64,000 nt of DNA from Stigmatella aurantiaca DW4/3-1. GTDB taxonomy: Bacteria; Myxococcota; Myxococcia; Myxococcales; Myxococcaceae. Location of the stretch: assembly GCF_000165485.1 (NCBI RefSeq), contig NC_014623.1:3987501-4051500 (forward strand). Direction: 5' to 3'. Below are positions 45,269 through 54,746 of this stretch, piece after piece. How positions within the stretch are numbered: position 1 is the stretch's first letter; each line of letters opens with the position of its first letter. The notes below the pieces were generated by a model. That model was not told the origin of the DNA. It ran no database searches and worked only from the letters and a program-made list of their open reading frames with translations. A program made the position numbers and the translations under genes.

Positions 45269-46732
45269 TCAGGCGCCCTTGGCGGTCAGGCCCGGCGCGG
45301 CGTGCTCTCCCACGGGGATGGGGCCGGACTGCTGGTAGTAGTCGCGGACCTTGTACTTGCGCGCCATGAGGGCCATGCCCACCCCGGCCAGGAACGCCAG
45401 GCCCGAGTAGAAGAAGAACTGGCCCGAGCCCTGGAAGATGTTGAGCGAGGAGGCGATGGCCACCGCGATGTTGGCCAACGTGGTGTTGACCAGCCACAGG
45501 CTCTGCACCACGCCCTTCATCTCGCGGGGCGCCTGGGTATAGGCGAACTCCAGGCCCGTGGTGGACACGAGGATCTCCGCCAGGGTGAGCACGATGTACG
45601 GGAGGATCTGCCAGGCGATGTTCAGCTTCGTGCCGCCTTCGATGAGCACCTGGTAGTAGCCCGCGATGATGTAGGAGAACGCGCCGATGATGAGCCCCAG
45701 CGGCATGCGCCGCAGCGGGGTGAGCTCCCAGCGGGTCTTCTGGAAGGCCGGGTAGATGACGCCGGCGAGCACGGGGATGAGGATCATCACCAGCGCGGGG
45801 TTGACGAACTGCATCTGGCTGGGCTGGAAGGTGAACGAGCCGATCTGCTGATCCATCCCGCGCGCCTGCACCACCCAGGTGGAGGCCTTCTGATCGAAGA
45901 GCATCCAGAAGAAGGGGACGGTGGGCATCAGGAGCAGGTTGATGCGGAAGACGGCCCGCACGCCCTCGATGGCCTCCTCGGGGTGGGCCTTCCGGGCGCC
46001 GGACAGCCAGTCGCCCCCGGCGGGGCGCTCGCGGCGGTTGCCCAGGGCGGAGAAGAGGACCTTCAGGAACGAGTGGGGGTTGTGCCCGGTGGGCGGGACG
46101 ATGACGTAGTGGCGGCGGCCGAGCCAGTAGATGACGGTGGCCATGAACATCAGCACGCCGGGGATGCCGAAGGCCACCGCCGGGCCCAGGCGCTTGAGCG
46201 CCAGCGGGATGAAGAGCGAGGCGAAGAACGAGCCGAAGTTGATGGTCCAGTAGAAGATGGCGAAGACCTTCTTCACCAGGTGCTTGTTCTCCTCGGTGAA
46301 CTGGTCGCCGACCATGGCGGACACGCACGGCTTGATGCCGCCCGAGCCCAGGGCGATGAGGAACAGGCCCGTGTAGAAGCCGGTGGGGCTGTTCTCGAAA
46401 AGGGCCAGGCACGCGTGGCCCACGCAGTACAGCAGGCTCAGCCAGAGGATGACGCGGTACTTGCCCAGGAACCGGTCCGCCAGGTACCCGCCGAACAGCG
46501 GGAAGAAGTAGACCCCGGACATGAACAGGTGGAAGTGCGACTTGGCCATCGCCTCCCGTGCCGCCGTGTCCGGGTTGGCGTTCACCAGCAGGTAGTCGAT
46601 GAGGAACACCGTGAGGATGTTCCGCATCCCGTAGAAGCTGAACCGCTCACAGGCCTCATTGCCGATGATGTAGGGGATTTGCGGCGGAAAGCGGCTGCTC
46701 TTCGCGGGGAGGGGCTCGGCCATGCGCGGCAT
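45269..46732 (-). CDS. POT/PTR2 proton-dependent oligopeptide transporter
   Basis: About 487 residues from ATG 46732 (ATG 46723 is an equally good alternative; no Shine-Dalgarno decides). Helix 1 has EACERFSFYGMRNILTVFL, then GGYLADRFLGKYRVILWLSL and LGSGGIKPCVSAMVGDQF, all POT signatures. It lacks the long insertion of the neighbouring paralogue, and sequence divergence between the two suggests different peptide preferences. Peptide uptake suits a predatory, protein-feeding bacterium. Confidence 0.92.
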   Translation of the reverse strand: MPRMAEPLPAKSSRFPPQIPYIIGNEACERFSFYGMRNILTVFLIDYLLVNANPDTAAREAMAKSHFHLFMSGVYFFPLFGGYLADRFLGKYRVILWLSLLYCVGHACLALFENSPTGFYTGLFLIALGSGGIKPCVSAMVGDQFTEENKHLVKKVFAIFYWTINFGSFFASLFIPLALKRLGPAVAFGIPGVLMFMATVIYWLGRRHYVIVPPTGHNPHSFLKVLFSALGNRRERPAGGDWLSGARKAHPEEAIEGVRAVFRINLLLMPTVPFFWMLFDQKASTWVVQARGMDQQIGSFTFQPSQMQFVNPALVMILIPVLAGVIYPAFQKTRWELTPLRRMPLGLIIGAFSYIIAGYYQVLIEGGTKLNIAWQILPYIVLTLAEILVSTTGLEFAYTQAPREMKGVVQSLWLVNTTLANIAVAIASSLNIFQGSGQFFFYSGLAFLAGVGMALMARKYKVRDYYQQSGPIPVGEHAAPGLTAKGA

Positions 46733-46819
46733 CTCGGCGGAGGAAGGGTGGGGCGCCCAGGAAAATGGCCCTTCGTGCCTACTCCACGGGGCATGCCGAG
46801 ACAATCGGTTATCGCGCGC

Positions 46820-47371
46820 TCAGCTCGGGCTGGGCGTGGCCACCTCGGCGGGGGCAGGGGGCAAGGGCCGGTAGCGGTCGGGGCACGCGTGGCCGGGCTT
46901 GGGCAGGGGGGTGGTCTTGGGCCGGTACTCCCAATGCCAGGGCTCCGAGCGCACCGTGCGCCGGAATCCGAAGCGGCAGGCATTGGCGGACAGCCAGCCG
47001 TAGGCGGCGGAGGAGACGTCCCCCACCGACACGTCCACCGCCGTGCCCCGCTGGTGGTTGGAGCGGCCCGGACGGGCGGCCCGGGGCCCCAGCCCCTTGC
47101 GGTAGAGGCGGTACAGGTAGCGCTGCTCGGCCCGGGAGCGGTGGCCGCTGACGACCCACAGCCAGACGCCTTGCTGGTGGGCCTCGGCGTGCATTTTCTG
47201 GAAGGCCAGCGCCGCGTCGGAGCGCAGACGCTCGCCACCGGGGACCCGCAGGAGCTTGCGCGAGGCACCTGACCGCTTCGCGGGGGCCCGGCGCTCCTCG
47301 GCGAAGGCCACCGGCGCGGCCAGAACCAGCATGAGGAGCACGATGCTCCAGCGAACCAACGAGGGCGGCAT
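46820..47371 (-). CDS. M15 family D-alanyl-D-alanine carboxypeptidase (VanY-like)
   Basis: 183 residues from ATG 47371, giving a good signal peptide (WSIVLLMLVLAAPVAFAEE). Zinc ligands are in SNHQRGTAVDV and EPWHWEY, the two conserved blocks of VanY/M15 peptidases, and SGHRSRAEQRYLY is the family's substrate region. It should trim peptidoglycan stem peptides in the periplasm. A Pro-rich tail ends the protein. It follows uvrA by 96 bases on the same strand. Confidence 0.9.
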   Translation of the reverse strand: MPPSLVRWSIVLLMLVLAAPVAFAEERRAPAKRSGASRKLLRVPGGERLRSDAALAFQKMHAEAHQQGVWLWVVSGHRSRAEQRYLYRLYRKGLGPRAARPGRSNHQRGTAVDVSVGDVSSAAYGWLSANACRFGFRRTVRSEPWHWEYRPKTTPLPKPGHACPDRYRPLPPAPAEVATPSPS

Positions 47372-47467
47372 CTCGAGTCCTGGCACGGGGACCAGACTAG
47401 GCCTTTCCCTCATCTATTCCCGCTTGGGAATGGACGGCCAGGCGGGAGCTCGCCTGGCTGCCTGGTG

Positions 47468-50401
47468 TCACGCCGTCGGGGCCGCTCGGCGGTTGCTCCG
47501 GCCCTCGGGTGCGGGGGGCGGGGGCAGCGTGGCGGAAGTGTCCACCCGTTGACCGACCCGCTGGCGGCGGGCCTTTTGAAGCACGTGGGCCAGGTACCGG
47601 CCGGTGTGGCTCTCGGGGACCTGGGCCACCTGCTCGGGGGTGCCCGCGGCGAGCACCCGGCCTCCGCCCGAGCCCCCCTCGGGGCCGAGATCCAGGACCC
47701 AGTCCGCGCTCTTGATGACGTCCAGGTTGTGCTCGATGCAGAGCACCGAGTTGCCTGCCTCCACCAGCCGGTTGAGCACCAGCAGCAGCTTGCGGATGTC
47801 CTCGAAGTGCAGGCCCGTGGTGGGCTCGTCCAGGATGTAGAGCGTGCGGCCGGTGGCCACCCGCGCCAGCTCCCGCGCCAGCTTGATGCGCTGCGCTTCG
47901 CCGCCCGACAGCGTCGGGGAGCTTTGCCCCAGCCGGATGTAGCCCAGCCCCACGTCCTCCAGCGTCTGGAGCACCCGCATGATGTCCTTGTGGGCCCCGA
48001 AGTGCTGCATCGCCTCGCGCACGCTCATGTCGAGCACCTCGGCGATGTTCTTGCCCTTGTAGCGCACCCTGAGCGTGGCCTCGTTGAAGCGCTTGCCCTG
48101 GCACACCTCGCACGGCACGTACACGTCCGCCAGGAAGTGCATCTCCACCAGCTTCACGCCGTCGCCCTCGCACGCCTCGCAGCGGCCCCCCTTGATGTTG
48201 AAGGAGAAGCGGCCCGGCGTGTACCCGAACGTCCGGGCCTCCTGCGTCAGCGCGAACACCTCGCGGATGGCGTCGAACACCTTCGTGTAGGTGGCCGGGT
48301 TGCTGCGCGGCGTCCGGCCGATGGGCCGCTGATCGATGTCGATGACCTTGTCCAGGTGCTCCATGCCCTGGATGGACTTGTGCCGGCCGGGGACCTCCCG
48401 GCTCTCGTAGAGCTGGCGGGCCAGCGCCGGGTAGAGGATCTCGTTGATGAGCGTGGACTTGCCCGCCCCGGACACCCCGGTGACGGCCACCAGCACGCCC
48501 AGGGGGATCTCCACGTCCACGTCCTTCAGGTTGTTCTCGCGCGCGCCGCGGATGAGGATCTGCGGCTTGCCGGGCTTGCGCCGCTCTTGCGGCACTTCGA
48601 TCTCCTTGCGCCCGGAGAGGTACGCGCCCGTGAGGCTCTCCTCGTCCGCCATCACCTGCTTCGGCGTGCCCTGGGACACCACCTGGCCGCCCAGCTCGCC
48701 CGCGCCCGGTCCGAAGTCGACGATCCAGTCCGCCTCCTCCATCGTCTCCTCGTCGTGCTCCACGACGATGACGGAGTTGCCCAGGTCCCTGAGCCGCTTG
48801 AGCGTGGCCAGCAGCTTGCCGTTGTCGCGCTGGTGCAGGCCGATGGAGGGCTCGTCCAGGATGTAGATGACGCCCGTCAACTCGCTGCCCATCTGCGAGG
48901 CCAGCCGGATGCGCTGGCTCTCCCCTCCAGACAGGGTGGAGGCGGTCCGGTCCAGCGTCAGGTAGCCCAGCCCCACGTCCACCAGGAAGGACAGCCGGCT
49001 GCGGATCTCCTTGAGCAGCTCCGTGGCGATCTTCCGCTCGTTCTCCGTCAGCTCCATGCTGCCCAGGAAGCGCAGCGCCTCGGAGATGGTCTGCTTGCTC
49101 AACTCCACCAGCGAGTGCCCATGCACCTTCACCGCGCGGCTCTCGGGCTTCAGGCGATCGCCCTTGCAGGTGGGGCAGGGCTTGTCGCTGAAGAACTTCT
49201 GGTAGTACGTCCGCATCGCCTCGGAGGTGGTGGTCTTGAAGCTGCGCATCAGCTTATTGACCAGCCCCTCCCACTCCATCTTGTAGCGGCCGCCCTCGCC
49301 CCACTTGACGGTGAACGTCTTGCCCTCCGAGCCGTGCATCAGCAGGTCCTTCTCCCGCTGGCCCATCTTCGCGTAGGGCACGTCCAGGGGGATCTTGAAC
49401 GCCTCCGCCAGGCTCTCGACGAACTCCGCCGTCCAGCCCTCGCCCTTGTTCATGCCGCTGGCCCAGGGCTCGATGGCGCCATCCCTCACGGTGCGCGAGG
49501 GGTCGGGCACGATGCGGTCCGGATCCATCTCCGCCTTGGTGCCCAGCCCGTTGCAGTCGGTGCACATGCCCAAGGGGTTGTTGAAGGAGAACGCGGCGGG
49601 GGTCAGCTCCCCGAAGGACAGGCCGCACGCGTGGCACGCGTTCAGCTCGCTCATGACGCGGTCGGAGGCGAGCGCCCCCGCCTCATCGGTGACGATGAGG
49701 ATGCCCTTGCCCTCGCGCAGCGCCGTCTCCACCGAGTCCGTCAGGCGCGTGCGCACCTCCGGCTTGAGCACCAGCCGGTCGATGATGAGCGCGATGTCGT
49801 GCTTGGACTTCTTGTCCAGGTCGATGCGCTCCTCCAGGCTCTTGAGCTTGCCGTCGATGCGCGCCCGGGAGAAGCCGCGCTTCTGCGCCTCGGTGAGCAG
49901 GTCCTTGTGCTCCCCTTTGCGGTTCGTGACGAGCGGGGCGAGGATCTGCACCTTGGTGCCCGGCGGGGACTTGAGGATCTCATCGACGATCTGCTGCGCG
50001 CTCTGTTTGCCCACCTTGCGGCCGCACTGGGGGCAGTGCTGGAGGCCGATGGAGGCGTAGAGCACGCGCAGGTAGTCATGCACCTCCGTCACCGTGCCCA
50101 CGGTCGAGCGCGGGTTGTTGCTGGCCGCCTTCTGCTCGATGGAGATGGTGGGGGACAGGCCCCGGAGCGTGTCGTACTTGGGCTTCTCCATCTGCCCGAG
50201 AAACTGCCGGGCATAGGCGGAGAGGCTCTCCACATAGCGGCGCTGGCCTTCCGCGTAGAGGGTATCGAAGGCCAGCGAACTCTTTCCGGAGCCAGACACG
50301 CCGGTGAAGACCACGAGCTTCTTTTTCGGGATCTCCAGCGAGACGTTCTTGAGGTTGTGCTCCTTGGCTCCACGAATGGTGATGACGTCGGGCTCGGACA
50401 T
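47468..50401 (-). CDS. uvrA: Excinuclease ABC subunit A
   Basis: 977 residues. Two ABC ATPase modules: Walker [16 protein letters not shown] near the start and [15 protein letters not shown] in the second half, with signature [12 protein letters not shown] and [12 protein letters not shown]. Two zinc modules are intact (CHACG to CTDC; CEACEG to CEVCQG). Length and order match UvrA exactly. It detects DNA lesions with UvrB in nucleotide excision repair. uvrB and uvrC are not in the window. The start lies 119 bases from the divergent EamA gene. Confidence 0.97.
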   Translation of the reverse strand: MSEPDVITIRGAKEHNLKNVSLEIPKKKLVVFTGVSGSGKSSLAFDTLYAEGQRRYVESLSAYARQFLGQMEKPKYDTLRGLSPTISIEQKAASNNPRSTVGTVTEVHDYLRVLYASIGLQHCPQCGRKVGKQSAQQIVDEILKSPPGTKVQILAPLVTNRKGEHKDLLTEAQKRGFSRARIDGKLKSLEERIDLDKKSKHDIALIIDRLVLKPEVRTRLTDSVETALREGKGILIVTDEAGALASDRVMSELNACHACGLSFGELTPAAFSFNNPLGMCTDCNGLGTKAEMDPDRIVPDPSRTVRDGAIEPWASGMNKGEGWTAEFVESLAEAFKIPLDVPYAKMGQREKDLLMHGSEGKTFTVKWGEGGRYKMEWEGLVNKLMRSFKTTTSEAMRTYYQKFFSDKPCPTCKGDRLKPESRAVKVHGHSLVELSKQTISEALRFLGSMELTENERKIATELLKEIRSRLSFLVDVGLGYLTLDRTASTLSGGESQRIRLASQMGSELTGVIYILDEPSIGLHQRDNGKLLATLKRLRDLGNSVIVVEHDEETMEEADWIVDFGPGAGELGGQVVSQGTPKQVMADEESLTGAYLSGRKEIEVPQERRKPGKPQILIRGARENNLKDVDVEIPLGVLVAVTGVSGAGKSTLINEILYPALARQLYESREVPGRHKSIQGMEHLDKVIDIDQRPIGRTPRSNPATYTKVFDAIREVFALTQEARTFGYTPGRFSFNIKGGRCEACEGDGVKLVEMHFLADVYVPCEVCQGKRFNEATLRVRYKGKNIAEVLDMSVREAMQHFGAHKDIMRVLQTLEDVGLGYIRLGQSSPTLSGGEAQRIKLARELARVATGRTLYILDEPTTGLHFEDIRKLLLVLNRLVEAGNSVLCIEHNLDVIKSADWVLDLGPEGGSGGGRVLAAGTPEQVAQVPESHTGRYLAHVLQKARRQRVGQRVDTSATLPPPPAPEGRSNRRAAPTA

Positions 50402-50520
50402 GGTGGCGAGGTCTACACTGAAAAGGTGTTCCGGTGCCCCTGTTTATTGGGTAGGAAGCCGTTGGATGGTCCTGAACGCTTGACGTTTCAATCCGAATCC
50501 CCGGCGGTGGGTGTATTCAC

Positions 50521-51441
50521 ATGAAGGGCTTCACGGTGCCCGAGCGCTGGCGTGGCATGCCATTGCTCATTCTGGCCAGCTTCCTCTTCGCGCTCATGGC
50601 CTTGTTCGCCCGGATGCTTTCAGGCCAGCTGTCCGTGGGGCAGGTGGTTTGCGGCCGGTTCGCCGTGGGGCTCGTCTTCCTGGCGGTCTACTACCCGGCC
50701 GTGCGGCGCCGGCCCCGCTTTGGCAGGCCCTTGCTCTGGGCCCTGCGAGGTGTCTTCGGGGGCATCTCGGTCTACCTTTATTTCGTCTGCATCGACCGGG
50801 TGGCGGTGGGGCCCGCGGTGCTGCTCAACGCCTGCTGGCCCATCTACGGCTCCATCCTGGGCTACTTCTTCCTCAAGGAGCACGTCAGCGGCCCGCTGCT
50901 GGCGGGGCTGGTGATGACCACGGTGGGCGCGGGGCTCGTCATCTGGGGCACGTCGCTGGAGACCTCCAGCCTCTCCTTCGGGTTGGGGGCGTGGGCGGGC
51001 ATGTTCTCGGCCGTCTTCAGCGGCGCGGCCGTCGTCGCCATGCGCGCCCTGCGCAATGACACGGACGCGGCCACCGTCTTCCTGTCCTTCTGTTTCTTCG
51101 GGCTGCTGTTCGGGCTGCCCTTCGCCCTGGCCGACTGGCGTCCGCTCTCGCCGCACACGGTGGGGTTGCTGGTGGGGGTGGGGCTGGCCTCGGCGGTGGC
51201 GCAGATGATCTTCACCTACGCCATGGGGTACGTCACCACGGCCATGGGCGGCGTGGGCTCGCAGCTCACCCCCGTTTTCTCCTGGCTGCTGGGCGCCGTG
51301 TTCCTCGCCGAGCCGCTGGCGCCGCTGGCCCTGCTGGGGGCCGCGCTGTGCGTGGGCGGGGTGCTCTGGGGCACGGGGTTGCTCCACAAGCTCCTGGCCC
51401 CTTCGCCCCTTTCGCCTCCTCCGGGACGGCCGAACGCGTAA
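50521..51441 (+). CDS. EamA/DMT superfamily transporter
   Basis: 306 residues with ten predicted helices in two EamA repeats. Start LLILASFLFALMALFARMLS and the repeat junction LGAWAGMFSAVFSGAAVVAM are typical. C-terminal helix TPVFSWLLGAVFLAEPLAPL matches the conserved EamA ending. Members export metabolites such as amino acids or nucleotides. Substrate unknown. Divergent from uvrA. Confidence 0.9.
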   Translation: MKGFTVPERWRGMPLLILASFLFALMALFARMLSGQLSVGQVVCGRFAVGLVFLAVYYPAVRRRPRFGRPLLWALRGVFGGISVYLYFVCIDRVAVGPAVLLNACWPIYGSILGYFFLKEHVSGPLLAGLVMTTVGAGLVIWGTSLETSSLSFGLGAWAGMFSAVFSGAAVVAMRALRNDTDAATVFLSFCFFGLLFGLPFALADWRPLSPHTVGLLVGVGLASAVAQMIFTYAMGYVTTAMGGVGSQLTPVFSWLLGAVFLAEPLAPLALLGAALCVGGVLWGTGLLHKLLAPSPLSPPPGRPNA

Positions 51442-51475
51442 CGGGAGTGGTTTCTCCTGTCCCTGGGTGGGCACT

Positions 51476-51492
51476 CCTGAAAGAATTTCAGG
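51476..51492. repeat. Perfect 7-base inverted repeat
   Basis: CCTGAAA-GAA-TTTCAGG, 35 bases after the EamA stop and 150 bases before the next gene. It could be part of a terminator, though no T-run follows, or a regulator site for the next gene. Confidence 0.35.
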
Positions 51493-51642
51493 GTGGGGAA
51501 GACCTGGAGACTTCGTTTCCACGGGCATTCCCGCCTTTTTCCCCTGTCAGCCAGGCCGTTTGCCTTGTTGAGCGGCGGCCTTCCCTCACTGGGCATCCCA
51601 GTTGCACACGCTCTCACCGACGGTGTTTGGGAGGCGGTGCCT

Positions 51643-54606
51643 ATGTGGGGACGTCGGTGGGCCTGGGTGGTGGCGTGGGTGTGCGTGGCGGGAGGGCTGG
51701 GAGGGTGTGATCGCCCGAACTCCGGCAACCGAGTGCGCACGGGCTTCGCGGCCCGGCCCCAGGCCCTCGCCTTCGGCCCGGCGGCGCTGGGCTCCACCAA
51801 GACGGTGAAGTTGCGGCTGGCCAACGAAGGCCGGGCCCCGCTGCGCGTGGAGGGGGCTTCCGTCAGCGTTCCCAACGTGGAGATCGCCCCCTTCGAGCCC
51901 TTCTCGCTGAGCGCGGGGGGAGAGTACGAGCTGGAGGTGCGCTTCTCGCCCGCGGTGGAGGGCCCCGTGCAGGGCGTGGTGGAGATCCTCACCGACGCGG
52001 ACTCGGATGGGAGCGCCGGCTCGCGGGTGAACTTCGAGGGCCTGGGCGTCAAGGCCTGGGTCGAGGTGAAGAGCCAGGCGCTGGACTTCGGCAACGTGGC
52101 GCTGGACACCGTGCAGATCCTCGAGCTGCGGCTGCGCAACCCCACCGCCGTGGAGAGCCCGCTGCGGCTGATGATGGCCGGGGCGGACGCGGATCAGTTC
52201 TCCTCCAGCACGGAGGGCCCGGTGCTCATGCTGCCCGCGGGCCGGCAGATGTCGCTGCCCATCGCGTTCAAGCCGCGCCGCCTGGGCGTGGCCTCCGCCG
52301 AGGTGCTCGTGGAAGTGTGCGAGGGGTGCGCGCCGCTGGCCGTTCCCCTCAAGGGCATGGGCATCGCCTCGCAGTTGGAGATCTCTCCGTTGCGGGTGGA
52401 CTTCGGCCAGGTGGCCCTGGGGGCCATGGCCGAGGAGCGCATCATGGTGCGCAACCAGGGCACCGAGCCCATGAGCTACCAGGGGGCGCGCATCCTCGAT
52501 GAGACGGGGACGTTCCGCGTGGTGAGCGCGGTGGTGCCCCCGGGCGGGACCTTGCGGCCGGGCGAGTCGGCGGAGATCCGCGTGGCCTTCTCGCCGGCGG
52601 CGCTGGGCGCGCGGGCCGAGGCGAGGGTGGAGATTGACGTGAGGCCCCCGGGTTCGGCCGCGCCCTCGCCCAAGGTGGCCCTGAGCGGCGAGGGCGGCTC
52701 CACGTGCGTGACGGTGCTGCCCCGGACGCTGGACCTGGGGGTGGTGGCCGAAGGCATGTCCGCCACCCGCCCGGTGAAGGTCATCAACCGCTGCCGCACC
52801 CCGGTGCTGGTGAGCGATCTGCAAATCGACACGCGGCAAGGGGGGTTCTTCTCGCTGGCGCAGGCCCCCGCAAGCACCCCCATCGCCCCGGGGCAGTCGG
52901 CCACCGTGGGCATCACCTTCACGCCCAGGGCGGGGGCGGGGCAGGGCGAGGCTCAGCTGTCCGTGTCCGTGCGCAGCGGCAGCCTCACCTCCACCGAAGG
53001 GGTGGTGCTGAAGGGGCAGGGCGAGGCCTTCGCGCCGTGCAAGTATGAGCTCTCGCCGAAGACGCTCGACTTCGGGAAGGTGCCGGTGGGCGCCGAGGTG
53101 CTGCTGGGCGCCTCCTTGAGCAACACGGGCTCCACGGCGTGCTACCTGGCGGGGTTGCAGCTCGTGGAAGGCTCGGATCCGGTCTTCAGCGCCCAGCCGG
53201 TGCAAAACACCCTGCTGGCCCCGGGCCAGAAAGCCCAGTTGCTCGTCCGGTTCAAACCCGGGGCGGAAGGCACCTACGGTGGCCTGGCCGAGGGCTGGGT
53301 GAACCACCCCTCCGCGGGGCACCCCACCCTGAACGTGGTGGGCGAAGGGGTGCATGGCTGCTTCGCCGTGCAGCCCACGCACCTGGCGTTCGGCACCTCG
53401 CAGCTGACGTGCGAGCCGCGCACGCAGGAGCTCATCGCCTACAACGGTTGCGCCGGGCCCATCACCATCGGCGGCATGCGGCTGGAGCAGGACTCCGTGG
53501 AGTTCACGCTGGCCGATGTGCCCGCCTTCCCGCTGACGCTGGCCGCGGGCGGGCAGTTCCGGCTGTTTGCCACGTACGCGCCGGTGGATGAGGGGACCGA
53601 TGCGGCGGTGCTGCGCTTCGAGCTCGGGCCGGACGCCGTCTACACCGCGAGCCTGCTGGGCGGAGGGGTGAAGAAGGCCGAGCAGACCGACCACTTCATC
53701 CAGGAGTCCGAGGCCAAGGTCGACGTGCTCTTCGTCGTGGACAACTCGGGCTCGATGATGGAGGAGCAGCAGAGCCTGGGCAGCAACTTCGCGGCCTTCC
53801 TGAGCAGCGCCAACGCCGCGGGCGTGGACTACCACATCGGTGTCACCACCACGGGCCTGGAGGCGTCGCCGGGCGGGTGGTCCGCCTGCACGGGAGGCGC
53901 CGAGGGAGGGGAGAACGGCCGGCTCTTCCCCGTGGATGGCTCCTCGCCGCGCATCATCACGCCCATCACCCCGAATGCGCCGGCGGTCTTCGCGCGCAAT
54001 ACCCAGGTGGGTGTGTGCCATTGGAGCGAGCAAGGGTTGGAGGCGGCCTACCGGGCGCTCTCCCAGCCGCTGCTGCACAGCGAGGATGATCCGCGCACGG
54101 CCCCGCCCGCGGATGGCAATGGCGGCTTCCTGCGCGAGGAGGCGCGGCTGGCCCTCATCTTCCTCACCGACGAGGAGGACTTTTCCACCCAGTCGGTGAG
54201 CTTCTACGAGACCTACTTCCGCGCGCTGAAGGACAATGATCCCTCCAAGCTGAGCATCTCGGCCATCGCCGGGCCCGCGAACCTGTCCACCTGTCCTACC
54301 GCGAGCAGCTCGGGCAACCGCTACATCCAACTGGCCGAGGCCACCGGGGGCGTCGTGGAGAGCATCTGCACGCCCAATTGGGCCCAGTCTCTCAAGAAGC
54401 TCTCATCCAATGCCTTCGGTCCCAACCGCTCCTTCCCCTTGTCCGAGGAGCCGGAGGATCCCGCGCAGATCACCGTGACGGTGGATGGAGTGCCGGTGAC
54501 ATCGGGTTGGCAATACAACCCAGACACCCGCACCCTCGTCTTCGATGCGGAGACGGCGCCCTTGCCCGGTGCTTGGGTCGAGGTGACGTATCCCCTGGGG
54601 TGCTGA
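51643..54606 (+). CDS. Large surface lipoprotein with choice-of-anchor-D repeats and a von Willebrand A domain
   Basis: 987 residues from ATG 51643, chosen for GGGAGG 8 bases upstream and a lipoprotein signal with lipobox GLGGC (Cys22). Residues about 35-660 are a series of Ig-like ASPM/SPD-2/Hydin-type (choice-of-anchor D) units, each beginning like LDFGNVALDTVQ, VDFGQVALGAMAEERI, LDLGVVAEGMSA or LDFGKVPVGAEV. From about 690 a von Willebrand A domain has KVDVLFVVDNSGSMMEEQ with the metal-ion-dependent adhesion motif DxSGS. The C-terminus IDPDTRTLVF-like stretch (YNPDTRTLVFDAETAPLPGA) closes a beta domain. Such proteins are thought to act in surface adhesion. Likely exposed on the outer membrane. 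Confidence 0.88.
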   Translation: MWGRRWAWVVAWVCVAGGLGGCDRPNSGNRVRTGFAARPQALAFGPAALGSTKTVKLRLANEGRAPLRVEGASVSVPNVEIAPFEPFSLSAGGEYELEVRFSPAVEGPVQGVVEILTDADSDGSAGSRVNFEGLGVKAWVEVKSQALDFGNVALDTVQILELRLRNPTAVESPLRLMMAGADADQFSSSTEGPVLMLPAGRQMSLPIAFKPRRLGVASAEVLVEVCEGCAPLAVPLKGMGIASQLEISPLRVDFGQVALGAMAEERIMVRNQGTEPMSYQGARILDETGTFRVVSAVVPPGGTLRPGESAEIRVAFSPAALGARAEARVEIDVRPPGSAAPSPKVALSGEGGSTCVTVLPRTLDLGVVAEGMSATRPVKVINRCRTPVLVSDLQIDTRQGGFFSLAQAPASTPIAPGQSATVGITFTPRAGAGQGEAQLSVSVRSGSLTSTEGVVLKGQGEAFAPCKYELSPKTLDFGKVPVGAEVLLGASLSNTGSTACYLAGLQLVEGSDPVFSAQPVQNTLLAPGQKAQLLVRFKPGAEGTYGGLAEGWVNHPSAGHPTLNVVGEGVHGCFAVQPTHLAFGTSQLTCEPRTQELIAYNGCAGPITIGGMRLEQDSVEFTLADVPAFPLTLAAGGQFRLFATYAPVDEGTDAAVLRFELGPDAVYTASLLGGGVKKAEQTDHFIQESEAKVDVLFVVDNSGSMMEEQQSLGSNFAAFLSSANAAGVDYHIGVTTTGLEASPGGWSACTGGAEGGENGRLFPVDGSSPRIITPITPNAPAVFARNTQVGVCHWSEQGLEAAYRALSQPLLHSEDDPRTAPPADGNGGFLREEARLALIFLTDEEDFSTQSVSFYETYFRALKDNDPSKLSISAIAGPANLSTCPTASSSGNRYIQLAEATGGVVESICTPNWAQSLKKLSSNAFGPNRSFPLSEEPEDPAQITVTVDGVPVTSGWQYNPDTRTLVFDAETAPLPGAWVEVTYPLGC

Positions 54607-54692
54607 TCAGGGGAGGAGTCGAGGCATACCCAGGAGATGGGCCCTCCGATCCGGTTTATTGAATTTTCTCTCAGCACTGTTTTCAACGTCTG

Positions 54693-54706
54693 GGGGGAAT
54701 TCCCCC
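54693..54706. repeat. Perfect 14-base palindrome GGGGGAATTCCCCC
   Basis: Located 87 bases after the lipoprotein stop and 41 bases before the metallophosphoesterase start, inside an AT-richer stretch. It has no loop, so it is more likely a protein-binding site than a terminator. Confidence 0.4.
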
Positions 54707-54746
54707 TCGACAGCGGAAAGGGGGCACGGCACTTTCAAGGCTCACA

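Noticed and set aside
50471-50479. GTTCAG half-site (minus strand) as a LexA box upstream of uvrA
   Set aside because: Only one half matches; the other half of the expected operator is missing.
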